A stretch of 64,000 nucleotides of DNA from Planctomycetaceae bacterium (GTDB lineage Bacteria; Planctomycetota; Planctomycetia; Gemmatales; Gemmataceae). Made by a program: the position numbers and the translations under genes. Below the pieces are notes generated by a model. The model ran no database searches. It saw nothing but the letters and a program-made list of their open reading frames with translations, and was not told the origin of the DNA. The DNA lies in NCBI GenBank assembly GCA_013823135.1, contig PNLP01000003.1:174562-238561 (forward strand), written 5' to 3'. Of this stretch, positions 36,648 to 44,493 are shown piece after piece. How positions within the stretch are numbered: position 1 is the stretch's first letter; every line of letters begins with the position of its first letter.

Positions 36648-37880
36648 ATGACCACTCCTTCCGATCCGACGCGGCGCGAGGTGTTGCTGGCGAGTGCGGC
36701 CGGCGCTGCACTGGTTGCGGGAACTGTGGACGCTCAAGGCGTGGTTGCTCGCGCCGGGTCGCACCTTCCTCACGCCAAACCCGACGACATCGGCCTCGAC
36801 GGCAAGCAACTCAAGGTTGCGTTCGACCTGCTCGAAAAGTGGACCGCAAATAAGGACGTGCCCGGTGGCGCGATCGTTGTCGGTCGGAATGGGAAGATCG
36901 TCGCGCCCCGATTCTTCGGGCGACAGGGGCCGGAGACCGACGCACCGCCGATCCGCGAGGACGGGATGTTCCTGATGGCCTCGATCACCAAACCCTTGGT
37001 TTATCTCGGGGCGATGCTGCTGGTCGAACGGGGGATGCTGAACCTCAATGATCCGGTGGTTCGCTACGTCCCCGAGTTCAAGGGGAAGGACAAGGATCTG
37101 GTGCTCGTGCGGCACCTCTTCACGCACACGTCTGGCTTGCCCGACATGCTGCCGGACAACACGGAACTACGGAGGAAACAAGTTCCCGGTCAGCGGTTTC
37201 TCGATGGAGCTGTCCGCGACACCACGCTCGCGTTCAAGCCCGGCACACAAGTCAGTTACCAGAGCATGGGGACCGCGGTCGTGGCCGAGATCGTGCAGCG
37301 ACTTTCGGGGCAAACCATCGCGGACTTTCTGCGAAAGGAGATCTTCGATCCGCTCGGGTTGAAGTCCACGGGGCTCGGGGCGAAAGGGTTCGCACGCGAA
37401 CGGCTCGTGCGGGTTCAGGTGCCCGACGAGCAAGTCGGATCGAACTGGGGTTGGAACAGTCCGTACTGGCAAGACCTGGGTGCTCCGTGGGGTGGGATGT
37501 TCAGTTCACCCGAGGATTTCGCCGTGATTTGTCAGTTGATGCTGGCGAAAGGAACACACGCGGGCGTGCGGTTGCTCTCGCCCGCATCGGTTCGAGCCAT
37601 GACCACGAACCGCCTGGTAGAAGACCCCGAATTGCCCGAAGCAGTCGCTCGCACGCGGCCTTGGGGGCTTGGCTGGCGATTAAATCAGCCCGGAACTTCG
37701 GGCAGTTGGGGCGACCTGCTCGGCAAGGAAGTGTTCGGCCACACGGGAGCGACCGGAACCACGGTTTGGATGGACCCGCAGACGCAAGGTTTCTGCATTC
37801 TGCTCACTACAGCGATCCGCGAAAAGGCTCCCTGGAGACTGGTTCACCTGTCAAATGCCGTCGCTGCTGCGTTCGTCTAA
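36648..37880 (+). CDS. Tat-exported serine hydrolase, class C beta-lactamase fold
   Basis: A 410-residue protein with a twin-arginine-like signal (TRREVLLASAAGAALVAG), so it is probably exported folded. The beta-lactamase-related (class C/PBP4) domain has the SxxK motif in MASITKPL near 112. The YxN position reads YQS in VSYQSMGTAVV, and the third motif is HTG in VFGHTGATGTTVWM. These fit an esterase or D-aminopeptidase as well as a beta-lactamase; the modified YxN makes true lactamase activity unlikely. Gene order gives no hint of the substrate. Confidence 0.85.
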   Translation: MTTPSDPTRREVLLASAAGAALVAGTVDAQGVVARAGSHLPHAKPDDIGLDGKQLKVAFDLLEKWTANKDVPGGAIVVGRNGKIVAPRFFGRQGPETDAPPIREDGMFLMASITKPLVYLGAMLLVERGMLNLNDPVVRYVPEFKGKDKDLVLVRHLFTHTSGLPDMLPDNTELRRKQVPGQRFLDGAVRDTTLAFKPGTQVSYQSMGTAVVAEIVQRLSGQTIADFLRKEIFDPLGLKSTGLGAKGFARERLVRVQVPDEQVGSNWGWNSPYWQDLGAPWGGMFSSPEDFAVICQLMLAKGTHAGVRLLSPASVRAMTTNRLVEDPELPEAVARTRPWGLGWRLNQPGTSGSWGDLLGKEVFGHTGATGTTVWMDPQTQGFCILLTTAIREKAPWRLVHLSNAVAAAFV

Positions 37881-38006
37881 CAAATTCTCCTGGTTCGCAG
37901 CGCGGTTGCTTCGTATAGTTGGCATGGGACGACTACAGGCCTACGTCTGTTTGCGCGTCCCCCGCCGGCACCTAGCCACGCGGGTCGATCGTTCGGTACT
38001 CTGCAG

Positions 38007-38025
38007 CCGGCCAATATTTGGCCGG
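38007..38025 (+). promoter_or_regulatory. hairpin overlapping the RRM gene's ribosome-binding site
   Basis: Arms ccggccaa (38007-38014) and ttggccgg (38018-38025) with a three-base loop lie just before the RRM gene. Its right arm touches the gggaggg Shine-Dalgarno (38024-38030), 5 bases before ATG 38036. Folding could mask part of the ribosome-binding site, a possible temperature- or cold-responsive control. Confidence 0.5.
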
Positions 38026-38035
38026 GAGGGATGGT

Positions 38036-38368
38036 ATGGGCAGGAAGTTGTACGTTGGGAATCTGAGTTACAACGTGACCGAGGAACAGCTCCGGGGAAT
38101 GTTCGCACCTTACGGTAGCGTTCAAACTGCCCAGGTCATCATGGACCGGGACACCGGTCGATCGAAGGGATTCGGATTCGTCGAACTGGGTTCCGATCAG
38201 GAAGCTCAGGCGGCAATTTCTGGCATGAACGGCCAGATGATCGACGGCCGTAGCTTGACCGTCAACGAAGCCAAGCCGAAGGAAGATCGTCCTCGTGGGG
38301 GCGGCGGCGGCGGTGGCGGTGGTGGTTACGGCGGCGGGGGCGGCGGCGGCGGCGGCCGTCGCTACTGA
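38036..38368 (+). CDS. RRM RNA-binding protein with glycine-rich tail
   Basis: A 110-residue protein with one RNA-recognition motif: RNP2 LYVGNL near residue 4, RNP1 KGFGFVEL near 45, followed by a VNEAKP linker and about 25 residues of glycine (GGGGGGGYGGGG-type), ending RRY. It belongs to the bacterial Rbp family known best from cyanobacteria, where members respond to cold. ATG 38036 has gggagggatgg just upstream. A strong intrinsic terminator follows, then rpsU. The same gene pair (rbp then rpsU) is known in cyanobacteria. Confidence 0.93.
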   Translation: MGRKLYVGNLSYNVTEEQLRGMFAPYGSVQTAQVIMDRDTGRSKGFGFVELGSDQEAQAAISGMNGQMIDGRSLTVNEAKPKEDRPRGGGGGGGGGGYGGGGGGGGGRRY

Positions 38369-38385
38369 TATCAGAGGTCAATTCT

Positions 38386-38424
38386 GGGAGCCTCTGCCAG
38401 TGGCCGAGGCTCCTTTTCGTTTTT
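38386..38424 (+). terminator. rho-independent terminator between RRM gene and rpsU
   Basis: Stem ggagcctc (38387-38394) and gaggctcc (38406-38413), an 11-base loop, then a T-tract ttttcgttttt. A classic intrinsic terminator that separates the RRM gene from rpsU 53 bases further on; read-through would give co-expression. Confidence 0.9.
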
Positions 38425-38476
38425 GCCCGAGATTCTTATCATTCTCAGGGTTGGTTCCATACCAGAGGAGACGTGG

Positions 38477-38698
38477 ATGGGATTGCGAATGCGAGTTCAC
38501 GACCGGGAGCCCATTGGGGCCGCTCTCCGTCGGTTCAAGAAGCTCATCGAACGGTCTGGGATGAAGAAGGAAATCCGGGCTCACGAATACTACGAAAAGC
38601 CCTGCGAAGCCCGCACCCGCAAGGAGCGCAACCGAATCCGCGCGATTCGCAAGGCCGCTCTCGGCAAGCCGGTTAAGAAGGAACGTTGGCCTGGTTGA
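38477..38698 (+). CDS. rpsU: 30S ribosomal protein bS21
   Basis: A 73-residue basic protein of the bS21 family: VHDREPIGAALRRFKKLIER, then RAHEYYEKPCEARTRKERNR and a final KKERWPG. The conserved ALRRFKK and YEKPxxxRxxK blocks are present. The start ATG at 38477 follows gaggag at 38465-38470. bS21 takes part in mRNA start selection near the 3' end of 16S rRNA. It sits 108 bases after an RRM gene, across a terminator. Confidence 0.93.
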   Translation: MGLRMRVHDREPIGAALRRFKKLIERSGMKKEIRAHEYYEKPCEARTRKERNRIRAIRKAALGKPVKKERWPG

Positions 38699-38864
38699 TG
38701 GTATCTCGCTGAGAGAGAATCATCACGGCTAACAGCCCTGCCAAACGCACGCCACGAAGCAACCTGGGACACATCAGCCCGGGCACGATCAACGAACGTC
38801 TTGACGGAAACACGAATCATCCTGCGTGATAATCGATGCAGTAGTTGCCCCACCAGGTCAACTT

Positions 38865-38883
38865 GCGGACCCGTTGGGTCCGC
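38865..38883. repeat. palindrome of the TTAGCGG-end family in convergent gap
   Basis: Arms gcggaccc (38865-38872) and gggtccgc (38876-38883) with a gtt loop, followed by cgctaac. The loop and right end equal those at 6521-6539. It lies between rpsU (rightward) and the DUF1549 gene (leftward). Confidence 0.65.
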
Positions 38884-38901
38884 CGCTAACCTTAACCCAA
38901 C

Positions 38902-41118
38902 TCACCTCCGCAGCAGAAATTCCTTGCTATTCACGACTGCCCAGAACACATCTTCCCACGCGGCGCGGCGTTCCTTCGCGTTTGCCAGCAGTGCCAACAA
39001 CTTCTTCGACTCAGTTTCGGTCGGGCGTCGGCACAACGCCGCGAGGTAGATCTCTTCCAGAATCTCCGCGTCCGATTTGCCAGCCAAAAGAAGTTTGCCG
39101 ACGCGGTTGTCGGGGTTGCGAACCATCTCGTTCATCAGTTCGCCCGTGATGAGTTGGAACGCCTGCAACAATCCGGGGTCGTCGTTCCGCTCACACTCGC
39201 AAGTCAGTAGCCGATCCGGCTTCCCGAACACCTTCAGGAAGCGTTCGCCCATGCCGTCGAAACCCCGGCGGCCACTCTGCGGCGGCGCGGGAACCTGATT
39301 CGCTCGCACGCCCAAGGGGTAACCCGCGAATCGCACGGGAACATCCGTGACCTGTGCCAGCGCGTCGAGCAACTGCTCGGCCTCCAGCGGCATCACGGCG
39401 GCGTGGGAGTTGTGCAGGTCGTCGCCCATTGTGGTGCGTTCCCGCACTGTCGAAGCCAGTTGATACGTCCGGCTCGACATGATCTTCTTCACGGTCCGTT
39501 TCAGATGGAAGCCGCCGACCGCGAAATCCTTCGCAAGGTAATCGAGCAACTCCGGGTTGGTCGGTGGATTCGTCGCACGGAAGTCGTCGTTCGGGTCCAC
39601 GAGACCGCGGCCCATCAGGTGCAACCAGATGCGGTTCACCTGCGTGCGAGCGAAGAATGGATTCCCCGGCGACGCAACCCAGTCCGCGAGTCCTGTCAAG
39701 CGGTCCGAGTCGGGGCCGAAGTTCGGGGACTTCGCACCCAGGAGCGTTGGCTTTGCCGGCTTTTTGGTGCGGGGGTGAATCATCTCGCCGTCGCGGTTCT
39801 GGAACACGAACTGCTCGCCGACGAACTCGTGTTTGTCGAACTTGTCCCCACGGGTGCTGTCACCCACGCGGTAATCGATCCGGGCAAACAGCGCCGCGAA
39901 GCCGTAGTATTCGTCGCTCGTCCAGCGGTCGAAGGGGTGGTTGTGGCAGCGAGCGCACCCGATGCGGATGCCGAGGAACACTTGCGCGACGGCCTCGGAT
40001 CGCTGTGTCGGCTCGCGGACGGCCCGCCAGAAGTTCGCGGCCGGGTTGGCGTAGGTGCTACCACTGGCCGCGAGGATGTCGCGTGCGAACTCGTTCAACG
40101 GACGGTCGGCGGCGATTTGAGCGGCGATCCAGCGGTAGAAGACCGCCACGCCCTTCTTGTCGAGCGATTTCTCCTCGTTCCGCAACAGGTCGGACCACTT
40201 CTGTGCCCAGTATTCCGCGAACTCGGGGCGAGACAGCAGTTTGTCGATGAGCCGTTCGCGCTTCTTTGGATCGTTGTCCGCGAGGAACGCCCGTGTCTCG
40301 GTGGGGGTGGGAAGAATTCCGCACGTGTCGAGGAACGCTCGCCGCAGGAAGACGTGATCGGGTGCGAGATCGGCGGGCTTCAGTCGCAGTTCGCGGAGTT
40401 GTGCGAGAACGAGTTTGTCGATCTCGTTGTTCACGGGGATCGTCCCCATCTCCGGAATCGGCCGGTCGGGGAGGAACACGATTCGCACCGGATCTACCTG
40501 CGCCAGGTAGCGCACGAGAAGCACGGTTTCACCCGTTGCTTCGCGGATCACCTCGCCTGCTGGCGTGATCTTGGCGATACCGACCGTCGTGAACTCGAAC
40601 GCCGCAAGGTGCGTGACGTCGCGCTTCGTGCCGTCCGAGAAGTGTGCAATCGCCTTGACATTGAAACGATCGGCCGGTTCGATCAGGATCTTGGCCGCGG
40701 GGGTCACGTCGAGCCGCGTCAGCGTCGGGCCATTGGGTTTATCCGGCAGGCACCCTGCAGCAATCCAGCCGTGAAGTGCGGCGTACTCCGTGCTCGTTGG
40801 CGAGAAACGGCTGCCGCCCTCGTGCGGAACCTTGCCAGTCCCTTTCAGCAGTAACAGACTCTCGGCGGGGTGGTGCGGGTCGGTTCGACGTGCCAGCATT
40901 TCTCGCGTCAGCGCCGCGATGTCGGTGGTGGGGTCTTCGCCTTTGAGCGAGAGCTTGAAGCCGCCCTTGCCGTTCAGATTCCCATGACACGCACCGGAGT
41001 TGCACCCGGCGCGAGACAACACCGGCATCACGTCGCGTTCAAACGACACCTCGGCGGCATCTGTAATGGGCGAGTAGGCGAACACAAAGAAGATCGCGGT
41101 GGTGAATCGCGTGAACAT
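38902..41118 (-). CDS. secreted DUF1549/DUF1553 (PSCyt2/PSD1) protein
   Basis: A 738-residue exported protein typical of Planctomycetes. The signal peptide spans 1-22. A short cytochrome-like N-terminal part has AGCNSGACHGN, a CX4CH rather than CX2CH motif. A BIG2-like beta domain (about 130-215) precedes the DUF1549 domain (FLRRAFLDTCGILPTPTETR) and the C-terminal DUF1553 domain (NRIWLHLMGRGLVDPNDDFR, then the closing YLAALCRRPTETESKKLLAL). These proteins usually pair with a DUF1501 protein and may take part in extracellular redox or polymer processing, but the function is unproven and no DUF1501 gene is next to it. Confidence 0.9.
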   Translation of the reverse strand: MFTRFTTAIFFVFAYSPITDAAEVSFERDVMPVLSRAGCNSGACHGNLNGKGGFKLSLKGEDPTTDIAALTREMLARRTDPHHPAESLLLLKGTGKVPHEGGSRFSPTSTEYAALHGWIAAGCLPDKPNGPTLTRLDVTPAAKILIEPADRFNVKAIAHFSDGTKRDVTHLAAFEFTTVGIAKITPAGEVIREATGETVLLVRYLAQVDPVRIVFLPDRPIPEMGTIPVNNEIDKLVLAQLRELRLKPADLAPDHVFLRRAFLDTCGILPTPTETRAFLADNDPKKRERLIDKLLSRPEFAEYWAQKWSDLLRNEEKSLDKKGVAVFYRWIAAQIAADRPLNEFARDILAASGSTYANPAANFWRAVREPTQRSEAVAQVFLGIRIGCARCHNHPFDRWTSDEYYGFAALFARIDYRVGDSTRGDKFDKHEFVGEQFVFQNRDGEMIHPRTKKPAKPTLLGAKSPNFGPDSDRLTGLADWVASPGNPFFARTQVNRIWLHLMGRGLVDPNDDFRATNPPTNPELLDYLAKDFAVGGFHLKRTVKKIMSSRTYQLASTVRERTTMGDDLHNSHAAVMPLEAEQLLDALAQVTDVPVRFAGYPLGVRANQVPAPPQSGRRGFDGMGERFLKVFGKPDRLLTCECERNDDPGLLQAFQLITGELMNEMVRNPDNRVGKLLLAGKSDAEILEEIYLAALCRRPTETESKKLLALLANAKERRAAWEDVFWAVVNSKEFLLRR

Positions 41119-41180
41119 TGATGCAAACTCCGGCAGGTTACCACGAGTGTACCATGCCGAACCGTGCGAGTGTCAGGGTC

Positions 41181-41299
41181 GTTTAATTCTCTGGATAGTG
41201 GGTCACTCGCGCCGCGAGTGACACCAACCACCTTCTCCAAACGCCGGGGTGCGACTCGCGGAGCGAGTCGCCTACGTTCACCAAGCTCGAGAATTAAAC
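41181..41299. repeat. 119-base MITE-like element with internal hairpins
   Basis: Terminal inverted repeats gtttaattctc (41181-41191) and gagaattaaac (41289-41299) enclose two hairpins: gtcactcgc/gcgagtgac (41202-41222) and gcgactcgc/gcgagtcgc (41251-41271), which resemble each other. There is no target-site duplication I can see. It is non-coding and lies between the divergent DUF1549 and acyltransferase genes, so it may carry promoter or regulatory signals. Confidence 0.75.
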
Positions 41300-41402
41300 A
41301 ACCCCGGTCCGTGTGTGAACTGGAGTGCAACGAGGAGCGAAATCAGGTATACCGTGTGAACCCCGACCTGGATGTCGCGGGTTGGTTCGCCGAGGATCGC
41401 TC

Positions 41403-42194
41403 ATGGCGTCAATTCCTGGTCGCTGGAAATCGCTCTCCCCGCCCCGTCGGTTGGTCTGCGATTTACTGCGGGCATCAAGCCGAATTCCGATCGTCACCTT
41501 CGAGCGGCGAATGGACCTATCCCCGCTCGTGGCAGCCCGCAAGCAGTTGCCCAATCCACCCGCGTGGGCGTTGCTCTTTGTTAAAGGGTTCGCGCTCGTC
41601 GCCAAGCGACGACCGGAACTCCGTCAGGCGTACCTTCCCCTTCCCTGGCCACACTTATGGGAAGCCGAAGCAAGCAGTGCCTCGGTGGCCGTCGAACGCG
41701 AATACGAAGGCGAACCGGCCGTGCTCTTCGGCGTGGTCACCACCCCTGAAACCCGCACGCTCTCAGAACTGATGGACAAGCTGGAAGAGTGGAAAAACGC
41801 GCCCGTTGAACACGTCGGGCACTTCAACCGCTCGCTCCGCTACGCTCGTTATCCGCTCCTGGTGCGGCGCTTTGTGTGGTGGTATGCAACGTCGTGGTTC
41901 GGAAAAGTGAAGGCCAAGAACTTCGGGACGTTCGGCGTGAGCTTGACCGGTTCCGCCGGCGCGACAGCCACCAACCTGATTTGCCCACTGACAACGAGCC
42001 TGAACAGCGGCGTGATACAGCCCGATGGCACCGTCAACGTTCGGTTGCACTTCGACCACCGCGTGATCGACGGAATGCCTGCCGCACGAGCACTGGCGGA
42101 GTTGGAAGTGGTACTCCGCACGGAAATCGCAGCCGAGGTGCTGACGCTGAAAAACCCGGTTCATTTGACGCCACCAACTGACGCGGTCGCGTAG
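41403..42194 (+). CDS. 2-oxoacid dehydrogenase-type acyltransferase homologue
   Basis: A 263-residue protein related to the catalytic domain of E2 acyltransferases (lipoyl-dependent dehydrogenase complexes) and chloramphenicol acetyltransferase. The family motif DHRVIDGMPAARAL lies near residue 220, and the GTFGVSLTGSAGATATNLIC strand precedes it. It lacks the lipoyl and peripheral-subunit-binding domains of a true E2, so it is a stand-alone acyltransferase of unknown substrate. ATG 41403 was chosen because the family core starts there; upstream in-frame codons lie in the repeat-rich leader. Confidence 0.8.
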   Translation: MASIPGRWKSLSPPRRLVCDLLRASSRIPIVTFERRMDLSPLVAARKQLPNPPAWALLFVKGFALVAKRRPELRQAYLPLPWPHLWEAEASSASVAVEREYEGEPAVLFGVVTTPETRTLSELMDKLEEWKNAPVEHVGHFNRSLRYARYPLLVRRFVWWYATSWFGKVKAKNFGTFGVSLTGSAGATATNLICPLTTSLNSGVIQPDGTVNVRLHFDHRVIDGMPAARALAELEVVLRTEIAAEVLTLKNPVHLTPPTDAVA

Positions 42195-42208
42195 AACCGT
42201 GAGTGGCG

Positions 42209-43135
42209 TTACTTGCGTCGCTTCTTGTACAACTCGCTCGCCTTGAAGAGAATCTCGCGTTCCTCGGGTGTCAGGCTGCTCTGGCCATACTTCGAGACCT
42301 TGTCCAGAACTTGGTCGAGGCGTTTCTCCAGATCTTCACCCGGTTCGGCACCATCTCGCGTGCCCCCGGAGCGAGTCGGGCTATCCGCAGACACGCGGGT
42401 TGGGGTCGGAGTGTCTTCTACCGCATCGGCAGGAACGATCCGCAGTCGCGGAGCCACTCGTTCACGAGCCTCACGCGGCGAACGCCGGAACACCTCGGTG
42501 AACCTGAGTCCTGAAACGAAGTACAGGGCTCCGAACAAAACACCGCCGATGTGAACGAAGTAGGCAACCTGACCGTTGATGGCGCCGAGTGCCCCCATCA
42601 CGTCCAGTCCGAGGTACACAACGACGAGCAACCAAACCGGCATCGGGATCAGGAAATAGACCAGCACCCTCTGGTGAGGGTAGTTGAAGGCGTACATCAC
42701 CAGGATTGCTGAGACGGCACCACTCGCACCGATCGAGGGGTTCCCCGGTGCGAAGCCGGTCGTCCACGCAAGGAAGTAGAAGGTTTGTGAGAAGACGCCC
42801 GCGAGAAGGTACACAGCAGCAAACTCGCCTCGCCCATACACCTCTTCCAGGCGCGTTCCCACAAAGTACAGGACAAGCATGTTACAAAAGAGGTGCCACA
42901 AGCCGGCGTGCAGGAACATCGGCGTGAACAGTCGCCACACTTCGCCTTCTTGAACAAGTTGGGGGACGTACCCGCCGATCTGTACCAACGGGCTGCGGAT
43001 CGGCGCACCCGTGATGCACTGACCCAAGAAGACGCCGCAGGTGATCGCAATCAGCCAGACGGTGACGCCCTGACGATTCCAGGCGTCAAGAAAGCTGGAA
43101 CCCTCACGGTAGTAGTCGCGGTCCTGGATGCCCAT
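42209..43135 (-). CDS. rhomboid-family intramembrane serine protease
   Basis: A 308-residue polytopic membrane protein. Six to seven helices cover about 25-235. The nucleophile is in PSIGASGAVSAIL (GxSG), the His partner in AYFVHIGGVLFGAL, and LHAGLWHLFCNMLVLYFVG is the conserved HxxxN-type loop helix. This gives the Ser-His dyad of rhomboid proteases that cut transmembrane segments. A charged C-terminal tail, Asp/Glu/Arg-rich, extends about 70 residues. ATG 43135 begins MGIQDRDYY; a longer frame up to 43462 has no rhomboid features and overlaps another small gene. The acyltransferase gene converges, 14 bases apart. Confidence 0.92.
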   Translation of the reverse strand: MGIQDRDYYREGSSFLDAWNRQGVTVWLIAITCGVFLGQCITGAPIRSPLVQIGGYVPQLVQEGEVWRLFTPMFLHAGLWHLFCNMLVLYFVGTRLEEVYGRGEFAAVYLLAGVFSQTFYFLAWTTGFAPGNPSIGASGAVSAILVMYAFNYPHQRVLVYFLIPMPVWLLVVVYLGLDVMGALGAINGQVAYFVHIGGVLFGALYFVSGLRFTEVFRRSPREARERVAPRLRIVPADAVEDTPTPTRVSADSPTRSGGTRDGAEPGEDLEKRLDQVLDKVSKYGQSSLTPEEREILFKASELYKKRRK

Positions 43136-43274
43136 GCCCGCTCCCGGTGGACAGTTCCTCAGTCTTCTACAGTTTAGCAAGCCGCAGCCAGAGTTGAAAC
43201 CACAAGGAGAAGTGTCGGACTGTTTCGTCAATCTGAGTGACGGAATCGCCGGAAGGCAGGGAGACAAGGCAATC

Positions 43275-43310
43275 AAAAAAACTGGCCCGGCCGTTTCCTC
43301 GGCCGGGCCA
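43275..43310 (-). terminator. rho-independent terminator of the 53-residue gene
   Basis: Read on the minus strand: stem tggcccggccg/cggccgggcca (11 bp, perfect), six-base loop, then a run of seven T's. It lies 28 bases past the stop codon at 43338 and is among the clearest intrinsic terminators in the window. Confidence 0.92.
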
Positions 43311-43337
43311 ACTGCGAATAGTTTGTCGTGGTCCAGA

Positions 43338-43499
43338 TCAGGACCGGTTTGCGGCAACCCAAAGCATGTGAGCGACTCGCTCGTGCAAGTTTGCGTTCTT
43401 CTGACGACGCAGGCGGACGAGATACACGTCCCGCCAAGTGTAGTACAGAGCGGCAATCGCAAGGCCGGCGAGGTTACAGGTGATTAATGATGGGAGCAC
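43338..43499 (-). CDS. 53-residue single-pass membrane protein, unknown
   Basis: A short gene on the minus strand from GTG 43499 to the stop at 43338. It begins (M)LPSLITCNLAGLAIAALYY, one membrane helix, then TWRDVYLVRLRRQKN and HERVAHMLWVAANRS, a basic cytoplasmic tail. A ggagg ribosome-binding site lies 5 bases before the GTG, and a perfect intrinsic terminator follows 28 bases after the stop. This makes it a self-contained transcription unit. The positive-inside rule puts the C-terminus in the cytoplasm. I recognise no family; a conserved small planctomycete membrane protein is likely. Confidence 0.75.
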   Translation of the reverse strand: MLPSLITCNLAGLAIAALYYTWRDVYLVRLRRQKNANLHERVAHMLWVAANRS

Positions 43500-43710
43500 A
43501 GGAGCCTCCGCTTTCAAGTTGAGTTAGGATGCGAATACTCTTTTCGTGAGGGGAGGGATGTCACTCCCTGCAACCACCACTTAACCCAACCGTAATTCAT
43601 GAACTCACTACGTCAAACAGAAACCATGGGCGGACTGAAACGGAAGTGACGATTTTTTCGCCATTGTGGATGAAGCAGAATTTTATCTATCGCTCGGCAA
43701 TAACTTTCAC

Positions 43711-44400
43711 TCAAATTGTGCCATTAGCTGAATTCCCGTCCGCGAGTTCACCGCGCAAGCCGGCAAGTCCTTCACTCCCGAGTCGAATCAATCGATCCCC
43801 AACGCGAATCTCAAACAGGTCGTCAAGTTGCTCGTATGTCAGAATGTTGACGGTAGCACCGGGGGTGAGCCCCTGCGTGTGCCAATGACGGAGGCGAGCG
43901 GGGTTGTCGTCTTGCACTTCGCGGATGACAACAGTTTGCCCCGCACCGAATTCACACAATCGACGGAGTTCACGTCGCCGGAGTTCGCCAGTGCGGGAGG
44001 GAATCGGATGTCCGTGCGGGTCTTCGAGTGGCTCGCCGAGGTGATCCGCAATGGCCTGTTCGAGCCGAGGTGAAATGGCGTGTTCCAGCGCTTCGGCTTC
44101 CGTATCAACCTCGCTCCAGTCCAGTCCCAGAACGCGGGTGAGGAACAATTCCACAAGGCGGTGCCTACGAATGACTCGGAGCGCCTCGGAGAGGCCCGTT
44201 TCGGAGAGTCGTGCCCCTTCTTTGGGCGTGTAGACGATCCAACCAGCCTCGTTGAGACGCTTGAGCATCCCGGTCACGGATGGGGCTTTCACCCCCAGCG
44301 CGGCAGCGATTTGGTTGGGTTCAACGACGCTGTCGCCGCCCCCAAGTCGATGGATTGCCTTCAGGTAATCTTGCACGGCCTGCGACGGTTGGTCAGCCAT
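43711..44400 (-). CDS. DtxR/MntR-family metal-dependent repressor
   Basis: A 229-residue regulator. The N-terminal winged helix (about 8-62) contains QDYLKAIHRLGGGDSVVEPN, with recognition helix ALGVKAPSVTGMLKRLNEAG. The dimerisation/metal domain is RRHRLVELFLTRVLGLDW, EALEHAISPRLEQAIADHLG, and DPHGHPIP, which carry the usual metal ligands. A C-terminal FeoA/SH3-like domain (LTPGATVNILTYEQLDDLFE) completes the DtxR type. It probably represses metal uptake genes in the presence of Fe2+ or Mn2+; no transporter is adjacent. The CBS-phosphatase gene lies upstream in the same direction, separated by 93 bases. Confidence 0.9.
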   Translation of the reverse strand: MADQPSQAVQDYLKAIHRLGGGDSVVEPNQIAAALGVKAPSVTGMLKRLNEAGWIVYTPKEGARLSETGLSEALRVIRRHRLVELFLTRVLGLDWSEVDTEAEALEHAISPRLEQAIADHLGEPLEDPHGHPIPSRTGELRRRELRRLCEFGAGQTVVIREVQDDNPARLRHWHTQGLTPGATVNILTYEQLDDLFEIRVGDRLIRLGSEGLAGLRGELADGNSANGTI

Positions 44401-44493
44401 ACCTCGCCCTCGCGGGGTGCACTTCGTCCCAAGCTATCCTATCGACCAAGACGAGAGACGTTTCGCGTTCAGCGCATTGCGGGATGTGAAATA

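Noticed and set aside
38295..38365. GGC-rich tandem run, possible CRISPR or microsatellite
   Set aside because: It encodes the glycine tail of the RRM protein; no spacer/repeat alternation.
42209..43462. Longer start for the rhomboid (417 residues)
   Set aside because: The extra 109 residues lack rhomboid features, cross a strong minus-strand terminator, and overlap the 53-residue gene; ATG 43135 fits better.
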